From NCBI GenBank assembly GCA_022835595.1, contig BQUP01000005.1, positions 1,979,501-2,043,500 of the forward strand: DNA of 64,000 nucleotides, read 5' to 3'. The stretch comes from Cystobasidium ongulense. Taxonomy: Eukaryota; Basidiomycota; Cystobasidiomycetes; Cystobasidiales; Cystobasidiaceae. Under the pieces are notes generated by a model, which was not told where the DNA came from, did no database searches, and saw nothing but the letters and a program-made list of their open reading frames with translations. The position numbers and the translations under genes are program-made. This document shows positions 46,688-56,348 of the stretch, piece by piece. The number at the start of each line of letters is the position of its first letter. The stretch's first letter is position 1.

Positions 46688-48591
46688 ATGGCCCGCCCTA
46701 CCAGAGCTGCTGCGGCTCTTGCTGGCAAACAGGCGAACAAGCAGGCAACTTCTCCATACTTTGACAAGTCGACGAAAGCCAACGGCAAAGCTAAAGCGAC
46801 GCCTACGAAGAAGCAAGGCAACGGACGAACCAAGGTGTCCACCGCATCCGAAGACTTTGCAAGCGAAGAAAGCGACACATCCACCGAAGACAGCGGCGAC
46901 GATAGAGACGTGTATAAAGAGCCCGACTCTGACGCGATCGATGAAGAAAGTGATGCAGTCTCAGACTTGGAACCTGAAGACCATGAAGATAATGAAAGCG
47001 TCGTATCAGAAGATATTGATGGAGACGTGCTTGATTTCTCATCAAAGAAGAAGAATGGAAAGAGCGAAAACGGGAGTGGCAAGAAGAAACGCAAGGGCAA
47101 AGAACGTGAATCAGATACCAGTCCTTCCAAAAAGGCAAAGAAAGAGACTGCAGATAGTGATTTTGAAGCAGAAGATGGCTCTGACGATGAGGCCAGCGAA
47201 GAAGAGCTCGAAGATGGCCGCAAAGTTGTCCGCACCAAGCTGGTCAAAGCACCCTCATCCAGCGTCAAGCCGGGTCTAATAGATCCACATACTATGCAGT
47301 TCCTGAGTGAATTGAGATCACATAACGATCGCGAGTGGTTTGCGAAGAATGGTGAGCGCGCATATTGAAGGCCTGTGTGTACAATACTTACATTGCCACC
47401 AAAAGATGCAAGATATCGTCACGCTCTCCAGAATGTAGGTAGACAGTCAGAACAGCTAAACGCACCAACAAAACTAATACCCTCATGTATGAAGTGGCAG
47501 GCATTTGTCACCGAGATACAGACAGAGTTTCAGAAAGGTGACTGGTCGATACCTGAAATGCCAGCGAAAGATTTGATACACAGGATTTACAGGGTGAGAT
47601 TCCTTTCGTCTAGCAGATTTTCAAAAGACTAAACTCAGATTCCCTACAGGATGTCCGATTGTACGCACTGCTGGCTCACTTTAAGCTTGCTGGACTAACA
47701 GCGACATCCACAGTTCAAACGACAAGACCCCATACAAGACAAATATGGCGGCCAGTTTTTCGAGAGCAGGGTAAGCTTAACTTTCTAGCGTATTCGGTTG
47801 CATTCGTGGTTGACCTCCATGTTCAGGCGTAAAGGGCCCTTTGCAGGCTATTACTTGCAAATATCACCGGGTGGTCGCTCTCTCCTAGCAGGAGGCAAAT
47901 GGACGCCCGACAAGAACGATCTCGCCACGATACGAAGCAACATAATCCGTAATTCAAAACCTCTACGTCGAGTTATCAATGCACCTCGGTTTGTAGAATT
48001 GTTTGGACCTGCAAAACCAGATTCAAAAGGAAAAGGACAGAGATGTAATGTTTTCGGAGCTGACGATGCTCTCAAGGTCGCTCCTAAAATGAACGGAGTA
48101 GACAAGAATCACAAAGACATTGATTTACTCAAGTTACGTACGATCGGAGTGGTGCATTAGTGAGCTCAATGACGGACGTTTGAGCGCATCGGTGGCTCTA
48201 CTAATGCAGCGCACCTCCAGTTTCAAAGACGAGGATGTTATCAAGCCTAATTTCCGTTCCCAGGTGCAAGAAGTCGTGGAGGTGCGTAGTAAATGCATGG
48301 CTTGAATTGTACCTGTATTGATGCCCATACATCTAGGCCATGTCCCCGCTAGTCTTGCTGCTCAATGATATGCTGCACCCTCAGTCAGACGCTGAGGTCG
48401 AGGAGGAGGTCGAGGAAGCAAATGAATCAGAGGAAGAAGACGCAGACGCCCCCGACTCAGATCAACAGGACAGGATTGACGTGACTGCTGCCTCGAGTAA
48501 GCTCTGTGAGAGTGCTGCGAATGACAAGGAGCCAGTCGAAGAACACGACAGTGATGCCATGGAGGGCGCAGGAGGTATTGAAGAAGTCTGA
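46688..48591 (+). CDS. DUF2461 (TIGR02453) protein with long charged tails
   Basis: Eight exons: 46688-47351, 47406-47434, 47495-47593, 47650-47660, 47714-47770, 47827-48159, 48221-48281 and 48337-48591; 502 residues. Exon 4 has 11 bases. Residues 1-190 alternate acidic Ser/Asp/Glu blocks with Lys-rich patches (KKKRKGKERE, SKKAKKE), a likely nuclear localisation region. The DUF2461 domain follows: TMQFLSELRSHNDREWFAKN, WQAFVTEIQTEF, RDVRFSNDKTPYKTNMAASF, GRKGPFAGYYLQISPGG, and GGKWTPDKNDLATIRSNIIR. The function of DUF2461 is not known. The C-terminal 80 residues are again acidic (DAEVEEEVEEANESEEED). Bacterial relatives consist of the domain alone. Confidence 0.92.
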
Positions 48592-48756
48592 GCGCAGTAG
48601 TTGCTTTCCTTGGATATGCCTGATTGTATCGTTAGTTATCTCGCTTGAGTATCGGCACTCCATTTGTACATTGCACATCTCTCCGGATTGTACGGTCTTC
48701 CAGACATTGCATGCCGTCGAGCTCTCAGAGTCTAGTCCAAGGGTGCTCTCTACATT

Positions 48757-49290
48757 CTAATGATGACCTCCGCTGCTTGGTGTGTATCCTTCATCCTTGA
48801 CACCAATCTCGCGTGCTTGCTTTGACCACATCATGGAGGGAATCCACCGCGTTGGCTGGACTGTGCGGACCTGTAGAACGGGAGCAAAGAGGAAGGCGTA
48901 AGCAGTCAGCCAAGAGCGGCTCGAGACTATTGAATGGCGATCCAACACACCTCTCTAGCTGCTGAGAATGTCCAGAGACTGTATATGGTGAGAGCGAGCC
49001 CTCCAGCGACAATTGCTGTATTCGACTTCCAGTTCGAAGGTCGACTCCACCATCCACCGGCTGCGGGAATGAGTAGAGGGAGCGCGAAGACGTTGCAAGG
49101 ACAGAGCATGGGATCGTCAGCATGCCGTTGCTCATGTAGGACTAAGCTTCCCGCTTACATGGTGAGTAGACTTCTTTAGGATATGGGTATTGAGCGCCTC
49201 CGCCTAGGCGAGCTGGAGATGCGCGCTGGGAACAAGGGAGCTCAGGATCGACTGCCAGACGTATGCGGTTGATGTATATGGGCTCACCAT
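48757..49290 (-). CDS. Small single-pass, probably mitochondrial membrane protein (97 residues)
   Basis: Four exons on the minus strand: 49288-49290 (the ATG alone), 49159-49225, 48951-49060 and 48757-48870. All phases match. The product reads MRASPARLGGGAQYPYPKEV, then YSPSGGWWSRPSNWKSNTAI, VAGGLALTIYSLWTFSAARE (membrane helix at about 40-58), then PTRWIPSMMWSKQAREIGVK and an end in GGHH. The GGWW-x-RPxNWKxNT block before one helix, followed by PSMMWSKQ, looks like a conserved small inner-membrane subunit, but I cannot name it. Its promoter is shared with a mitochondrial ribosomal protein gene. The single-codon first exon rests on frame logic; an alternative first exon cannot be excluded. 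Confidence 0.75.
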
Positions 49291-49432
49291 GATGAAAGTC
49301 TTGACGCTGTCGAGTTGGTGATAACAAAGTCCTGCATGTAAATCGCCAATCGAGATTGCTCTTTGCTTTTTGGACAGCAATCATTCTTGGGAGACTTCTT
49401 CCTTCCTGACCATACTCTACATCCTATCAGTC
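49291..49432. promoter_or_regulatory. Short divergent promoter between the 97-residue protein and MRPL24
   Basis: Only 142 bases separate the two start codons, so the promoter is probably bidirectional. Confidence 0.55.
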
Positions 49433-49955
49433 ATGCTGCCTACACTCGTGGCTCTCGCAAAGGCGAGCTACACATCCACGCCGACAGCCGCTCTCGCTGG
49501 ACGGACTTTCAAGCGCGCTCAGAAAGGTCTATTCAATGGCAAAATGAAGCGATTCGGTAGGTCTGGCTTGTACCGCTCAGTAGGGCAATTACACCCCTAC
49601 TAACGCTACTGTCTACTACCTTCCTTGATTAATAGGCAACAACGTTCCCGAATCACATCAGAAGACAAGGCGAGAATGGCTACCCAATATCCAAAAGAAG
49701 TCGTTATACTCTGCAACTCTTGATGAAAAGTTGCGCATCAAGGTGACAGCTTCAACGCTAAGAACGATAGATAAAGTCGGAGGATTAGATCAATACCTAC
49801 TCAAATCAAGTCTGGATCCTCTCCTTGGTCAATTCGGGCAGGAGCTCAAGCAGAGAGTGTTAGATGCGAAAGCGGCAAAGACGGCGCAGGCTTTCTCGGG
49901 TAGCATGCCAAAAACGGCAGAGGATTTGTTCAGAGGGTCAAGAGTCAGGTCATGA
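49433..49955 (+). CDS. MRPL24: Mitochondrial large-subunit ribosomal protein bL28m
   Basis: Two exons, 49433-49556 and 49636-49955; 147 residues. The bL28 signature is KRAQKGLFNGKMKRFGNNVP, ESHQKTRREWLPNIQKKSLY and SATLDEKLRIKVTASTLRTI followed by DKVGGLDQYLLKS. The leader up to residue 25 is rich in Ala, Thr and Ser and lacks acidic residues, as in a mitochondrial presequence. Yeast calls this protein Mrpl24. The C-terminal 45 residues are a charged extension typical of mitochondrial forms. The intron splits the Gly codon of FGNNVP. Confidence 0.93.
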
Positions 49956-50264
49956 TGCTTCGAACGCATATGCCACTCATCGGATCAGAGGCCGGTACAC
50001 ATTGGTGGTCAATCAAATGATTCTTAGCGTTCAATGCTTGATGGCAATATGAAAGACTACATCAAAAGATCTTACGGCCGGACGAGTTCTCCACTAGCTA
50101 CAATTTACTTTTCTGATAACACTATCACGCATCGCAGTTTTGATTGATTAATAATAGGTCGTTACGTGCCTCCTTGTGAGGCCTACTTGTATCGCATAGC
50201 ATGTATTATTGCGGTGTACGGATAAGCGAAGCGGGAGGCAAGAAGCCAACAGGAATTGATATTC
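49956..50264. other. Convergent 3' spacer
   Basis: 309 bases between two converging genes; expected 3' UTR sequence and nothing else. Confidence 0.5.
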
Positions 50265-50590
50265 TCAAGCAACCTTTTTTCTTCCTCCGCCGACTGTGTT
50301 GGTTCGCGCTGGACCTCTGCCTTTGTCGACTACGAAGATCTGATAGATGAGCACTGCAAAGCCGATGACGAGTAGGAGGCCAATGTTGGCTGTTGGACAG
50401 GATGGAGGTGGGGATGAGATGAGCTTGTACAGCTGTAAGATGGTGGAGTGGACCTACACCACAACACACTGAGTATGCCTTTGATTGGGGCCAAGATGGT
50501 CTGGACGATGGCGAGGAAGGCATGGATGATGGCGGAGATGATGTCCACGATGGACTGGAAGAGGTTGTCGACTGCAGATACGAGTGTCAT
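50265..50590 (-). CDS. Small two-helix membrane protein (81 residues)
   Basis: Two exons on the minus strand, 50470-50590 and 50265-50389. The intron begins GTGTGT and ends CAACAG. The N-terminal half is one amphipathic to hydrophobic stretch, MTLVSAVDNLFQSIVDIISA then IIHAFLAIVQTILAPIKGIL; the second exon gives NIGLLLVIGFAVLIYQIFVV, a clear membrane helix, and a basic end (DKGRGPARTNTVGGGRKKVA). The last residues, K-K at positions -4 and -3, resemble a dilysine ER-retrieval signal. Such small proteins are common in fungi and often missed. No family is recognised. Confidence 0.75.
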
Positions 50591-51132
50591 GGTGGTGTGT
50601 GGATGATGTGGGATGGTGAATGTGGTGATCGGAGTGGAGCAAAGAAGCAAGGAATAGAGCGAGATGGATGTTCGTCGGGTGTCATGCGCGGCACGTGCTC
50701 CAAAGAGTGACGTACTGGACCCGTCACCAGCTGAAGACGCTTTGACAAGTTCCGAGGTTGGGTGGAAGACGAAGAGTAGTAGCTTATCACAGAGCAAGTT
50801 AGTGCCTACACTACATTCCGCTGTCTGAAGGAAAGCGCAAGTTATTGGCAGAGTCGCTGCAGGTTGCTCCGGCAAAGTCGGGTTCCGATGGATGGGTTGA
50901 GCCGCAGGGTTGGAGTGATGCAGCAATATGCCTGGCTCAGGCCACATACACCAACAGTCATCAGCCAACACTGCAGCAAGTGCTTTAACGATTAGACAGA
51001 CTGAGTCGCCTTCCGGTAGTCTTATCAGCATTCACTTCGATCACCCCGACTTCCCGAGCTCGCGGCATTGCATCTGTAGCTTTGTACAAAGGCGATACTT
51101 ACCCTGAAGGAAAGCAAGTCGGTTGATCCAAG
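50591..51132. other. Divergent spacer between the 81-residue gene and the deacetylase gene
   Basis: About 540 bases with both promoters. No gene or repeat is seen. Confidence 0.5.
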
Positions 51133-52511
51133 ATGCCCAATTCAATGGACTATGGACCAAGATATCTGGTCGGCTATGGCGGGAACCCTCCCAATCCTCG
51201 CTGGCCTGGTAATGCAAAGATTGCTATCAATATCGTCCTGAACTAGTCAGTCGAAACATTGAGATGCGCTGTCAAAGTCCTTAAGCTAAACTTATACTAT
51301 TTTCACGCGAAAAAATCACTTCTTACAGCGAAGAGGGCAGTGAAGCGACACCCGCGAATGGAGACGATAAGACGACTGCAATCGCATCTGAGCTGGGACC
51401 AGGCCGCACACCCATGGAAGGAGTGCGTGATGTGAATCAGGAGTCATTGTACGAGGTGTGTCCGTAATAACAGGCTCATATGGCGTTTCATCAGGAAATA
51501 ACGCTTGCGCCATTGTAGTACGGTTCCCGCGCAGGCGTGTGGCGATTACTCCAGCTCTTCAAAGATTTCAATATCAGATGCACTTCGTACGCCAATGGAC
51601 AGGCACTCAAAATGAATCCGAAGGTCGCCGAAGAATTAGTGAAAGGAGGTCACGAGGTCGCGTCTCACGGCTACAGGTATGTCTTTTTCGTATCAAGTAT
51701 ATTCGTATCAGAAGACTACAGCAATAATACTTCAGATGGGTTGACCGCTCAGCTTGGTCTGTCGAAGAGGAGGAAGAGTATGCCAAGACGGCAATCAGTG
51801 CCATCAAGGAAAGCACTGGAAAGAATCCCGCGGGCTGGTACTACGGCATGGTCGATTCCAAAGCCGCTGAAAGATCGCGTAGTCTGGTAGCTAAAGTCTA
51901 CAAGGACAGCGGTCTGCCCTTAAAGTACTATTCTGATGACTACAGCGACGACTTGCCTCATTAGTGCGTGTTGTTCTTGCCTTCATGAAGCATTCCAGCT
52001 TATTGTGACCCCACCTCAGTATCCCTTACCCGGGTGGACGAGAAGACGAAGGTCTGCTCATCGTTCCATACGCGCTCGACTCTAATGACTATGTAGGTAC
52101 CATATCAGCAGGTTTGGTAGTTGTACTACGTAGGTCCTGAATTGATGCTTTGTACCTTGTCTTCAGAAAAATGCTGGTTATCAAGCGTTCGTTTCTCCAG
52201 AACAATTTACGTCATATCTATGTGCTACATTCGATGAGCTATACAGAGAAGGGGAATGCGGACAGGCGAAGATGATGTCGGTCGGTTTGCACCCGCGTAT
52301 CGTAGGACGACCCGCGAGAACGGCTGCTTTGCGAAAGTTCTTGGAGTATGCTACTTCGAAGCCTGATGTGTGGTTCGCCACGAGGGAGGAGATTGCGGGT
52401 ACGCCTCGAGTGACCACCGCCCCTAAATCCTACAATAAATGCTGATTATGAATGTCCCTAGATCACTGGCGGAAAGAGCACCCGTACAAAGCTGGCGTCA
52501 CACAGCTCTGA
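51133..52511 (+). CDS. PuuE/NodB-type polysaccharide deacetylase family hydrolase
   Basis: Seven exons: 51133-51245, 51329-51455, 51519-51676, 51736-51963, 52020-52092, 52167-52398 and 52462-52511; 326 residues. The PuuE subgroup is indicated by NAKIAINIVLNYEEGSE (in place of the usual TFDDG), YGSRAGVWRLLQLFKDFNIR, VAEELVKGGHEVASHGYRWV, GWYYGM, PYPGGREDEGLLIVPYALDS, SVGLHPRIVGRPAR and DHWRKEHPY. The His residues of EVASHGYR and of GLHPRIVGRP are the likely metal ligands. PuuE enzymes act as metal-independent allantoinases in some bacteria; other members are cyclic-imide or chitin-type deacetylases, so the substrate is open. The stop codon is 23 bases from that of the convergent SYG1 gene. Confidence 0.92.
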
Positions 52512-52534
52512 GCGCTGATTGGGCTAGCAAACAG

Positions 52535-55500
52535 CTAAGGGGCCTCTGTAATGGAGGTCGCACGCTCGGTATCACTATCCCAGCCAAAGGTGTTGTAGTT
52601 GCGCGAGGGAGAACGAATAGATGGGGATCCGTTTAAGCCGTTGACATTTCCTGCTGAAACACTATCAGGCTGTTTACCGTCCTGTCTACTGGAAGTTTGA
52701 GTATCCGTAACAGGACTATCGTCATCTTCGTCACTTTCATCAGGATTATCCGCTCGTTGACCGAATACAGCAGCTTTGAGTCGTTTCGCCACTTCGCCAG
52801 GTAGAAGACCTGGAAATTTGGTAACTCTCGTTCCAAGTTCTTGACCTACACCCTCGCCAAGCTTGAATTGCTCGCCGTGACTTGGTTCTTCATCTTCATC
52901 GTCACCGTTGTCAGCTATGGAAGCTGATGCTGATGTTGGGCCGTGGGGTATAGTGTAGGGGAGCGGCTGAGAATAGAGTGCCAGTCAGTCAAGAGGCAGC
53001 ATATGCGGTCGGCCTCAGATCTCATGCGTACCACATCGCGAGTCACACGGAAACCATCGACATTACCGATGTGTTCTGATTCAACACGGAGGAACTGAAA
53101 GAGCTGTCAGTTATGATACTTGACCGAACCGAGGAAAGGCAGCTCACATTCCACTGGAATCGTCTAGCCGTCTCGATCAAGGCGACGATGAAGCCTTTTA
53201 GGCGCACACTTCCAATAGGTATTATGTATATGAACCATGTGAAGCGAGCAATGACATTTGTAACGATAGCAAAGTAGTAGAACTGCAGAAATCCACGTCA
53301 GCGAGGAAGCAAAGGAACCAACATTTTGGAGCACATACCCAGAGGTGATCCTTGAACGCCAAATCGTTACGCAAGAGAGGGTATTTTGAGTTGCGCTTGC
53401 ATAGATTCCAGTCCATGAGAACATCCCATGTGACAGAGTAGCAGCTGTTGATAGTTGCGAAAACGATAAAGGCTACAAAAGTGGCATCTTTGTTGGAGCC
53501 TGGAGATGTTGTTGTTGAGATCAGCTGCAAACACCGACCCCACTGATGTGAAACATTTTAGACTAACCTTTGATGCGATAGTAAAAGTACAGGAAGAGGT
53601 ATAGGATACTCGCTGCGTATTTGCCAGCGTTAACCAAATGTGTACTGAACGCAGTCAAGTCAGCACAGAGTATAGATAGATGTTCGTAAAGTCTAGGCTT
53701 ACTTGACGTCTCTGGCGTCACTATAACGTCGGATCGACTGTCCTAGACGCCAAATATAAGGTAGAGAAGCCAATATAGGGCTTGCCCAGCTCGAATTCGT
53801 AGAGCAGACGGAATTGACATCACTACCAAAGCGTTCTTTATATACGCAGACGAGAAGACCGAGATTGTATGATGTATAGTATAATGAACAAAACTGGTCG
53901 CCGAGCCAGAAATCTCGGAACTACAGATGAGGTGTGGGTTTTATCAGCACCTGCACATGATTGAATAGATTTGTTGATTAACTGACCTGGACACGGAACA
54001 GTCCAGCGGTAAACACTCGGAAAGTACTTCGAACGAGCCACCATCGTGCTTCGAAGTGAAAGACACGCGCCGGATTGAATAAAATCAAAATCGTAGTAAT
54101 TAGCCAGACTAGAGGCCATACTTGCGGTGACACTGTGTCTGAGATAACGGTGAAAGATAGCCAAAAACACCAGGATAAGGTGAAGAGCAGTAAGCTTGGT
54201 ATCTCGAGATAGACCCGATAGTCGATGTGGGTTCGAGTATCGAAATAGAAGACAAGAGGTATATTGATGTGCGCTAGCGTCCAGCACACGAGATTGACGC
54301 CGACTCCCAATGCTATCAGGACGGGCAGCAGGAATGAGCCGTAGAGCTGTAGTACTGTGCAAAGAGGTAAGAAATTTATCAGGACTGGCTCAAGGGGCCT
54401 GGGATATATATACATACGAGACTCTGTGCCCGGTATCCGATTATGGGTGGTCGTATGGCAAGCTCTAACAATCCCATCTACGAGAGGTGGGAAAGCAGCA
54501 CCAAGCATGACGCCAGCACGCCAACTTGCAAAGTGATGTGTTGTCGTAGCACCCATGAATCTCAAACGTTGAACAGCTTTTTTGCGCGATCCTTTCTCGA
54601 AGTTAACACCAAAGAGCGTTTCCGTTTCCGACTGAAGGTCATCAATAACTTTTGAAGTTGCAAAGTGAGTTTTCGATACTTTTGCATTGTACTCGCTCTG
54701 ACATCTGATTCTTGTCACCTTTTCCATCTTCTTTGTGACTTTCGAAAATCCGGTTCGATTCAAAAGACGGTAATTCTTGACATAGCCGAGGAATCGATAG
54801 AATTCCCACATGGCTACTTTCAGTTTTCGTCTAGCAGCCACATAGTTGTCGGGGGACAGGTCCAAGCCGGACGTCTTTGTAGAACCATCGGGATGTCGTG
54901 TGACCTCATTGGGAGCAGGAGGGGTGTTACCTCCGTTTTCGCTGCTATGGCTAGCTTCGTCTTGAGGTGTCTTGACGGTCTTTTTTCTAAAGTCTGCGGC
55001 ATGCGGTAACGGTGGCAGGCGTGGAGTGAAACGTGCAAGCTTGCTTTGTCGAGCTACATACTGTGCTCTGTGTTGAGCCAGCTGATCTAGTTGCTCTGTT
55101 AAAACTTTGTATCGATCCAAAGCTTCCGTCTCTCGTTCTTCGTAGAAAGCCTCTACTTTTTCGAGTTCTTGATCTAGAACTTCAAAGTACTTTCGTTCAC
55201 TAGGTGTCATTTGCGGTAAAAGCTCTTTCAGAGGGATATCTGGAGGGTACCGCCATTTTGCTACGATATTATCCAAAAGCATCAGCTGGTCCAAAGGGCG
55301 GTAATAGTAGGATTGAAGGTGATCAATGAAGTACCTTCACGAATGCTGCCTGGTCGTGACAACTTGCGCTTGCGAAGTGCATTCTCGCTATTATCTGATG
55401 CTCTGCTTTGTATTCGGGCTATCTTCCTTGTGTTGGAGGGGAGCGAATTGGGAGCTCTTGCGCTCGTCTCTCCCGAAAGACTAGGCGAAGTAGGTGGGGG

Positions 55501-55906
55501 AGTGCTACTTTCGGCAGGTGCTGGAAGGTTGATAGGTTGGGCAGCATCGGAGTCATCAGCATCTAGGGGTCCTGACGACTGTCCTTCTGATTCTGCCGCA
55601 GCCTTGATGAGCTTCTTCAGCAGCCTGTAGGTAATCGGATGTAGCCAGACCAAAAGTGCATGATAGACGGGACATCAGAACGAAAGCGAGGGTTTCAACT
55701 TCACCAACAGGCTTACCTGTAGTCAATGTATGCTCTGCGCCATTCTATGCATCCAAAATGTAGGCCATCAATCAGTATCGCTCGTCCAGAAGTGCCATTC
55801 CACCTTTGATCACGTTCTGCCCAAAGCCGAGGCAGTCAATGCAAGGCAGGATGGGACGAGACTCACCTTCGACAGCACTCTGCCGCAACTGCTGAGCAAA
55901 CTTCAT
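52535..55906 (-). CDS. SYG1: SPX-EXS domain phosphate transporter (XPR1/SYG1 type)
   Basis: Eleven exons on the minus strand: 55867-55906, 55717-55744, 55335-55624, 54418-55260, 53987-54354, 53703-53920, 53568-53644, 53339-53499, 53148-53282, 53032-53094 and 52535-52966; 884 residues. The SPX domain starts MKFAQQLRQSAVEGEWRRAY, IDYRLLKKLIK, continues after a Ser-rich insert with SERKYFEVLDQELEKVEAFY and ends SKVTKKMEKVTRIR. SPX binds inositol pyrophosphates and senses phosphate. Membrane helices follow (LLQLYGSFLLPVLIALGVGV and others), then the EXS domain: FRDFWLGDQFCSLYYTSYNL, YIWRLGQSIRRYSD, YSVTWDVLMDWNLCKRNSKY and RRFQWNFLRVESEHIGNVDG. XPR1 exports phosphate; fungal Syg1 is the homologue. 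The intron at 54355-54417 is 63 bases and stop-free but is favoured by family alignment. Confidence 0.94.
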
Positions 55907-56348
55907 AGCGTAGTGAGCAGATGTCGTTTCATGCTCGAGCAGCTGTCCAAGCGTACAAACTCCGCCGGTCGAGAGTGAAATCAGCGTCAAGCCGTCACAG
56001 ACTGGGAAAACCAAGCACCAGGGTAAACGGTGGCAAAAGATGGATTCCCAGCCGAGGCTAGTTAGTTCTGAAGAAGTGGCCGTCCATCAAGACATTTGCT
56101 GCTGTCCGTCCTGAAGGATCGTGCCAGGCTCGATTTAGATTGTGTACGTAGTTGTAAAGAGACTATCAACAATATGGTGAGCAGATCCGACTGGAAGGCT
56201 ACTGATGCCGGTTTGCCTTGGTACATTGGGTAAAAGGAGCATTGCATAACGAATTTTTGGACTAAGAACTTGATGCATAGCATCCCATAAGCGTGTGTTC
56301 AAATTAATTGTCGTAAGAGACAGGTAGATTGTACTGGTGGTAAACATT
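55907..56348. other. Spacer between SYG1 and the PH-domain gene
   Basis: 442 bases. It should contain the SYG1 promoter and the 3' UTR of the PH-domain gene, which lies upstream on the same strand. No other gene is seen. Confidence 0.5.

Noticed and set aside
46648-47268. 206-residue open frame opposite the DUF2461 gene, Ser/Leu-rich
   Set aside because: It is the mirror of an acidic, Asp/Glu/Ser-coding stretch; such antisense frames stay open by composition. The plus-strand product belongs to a family.
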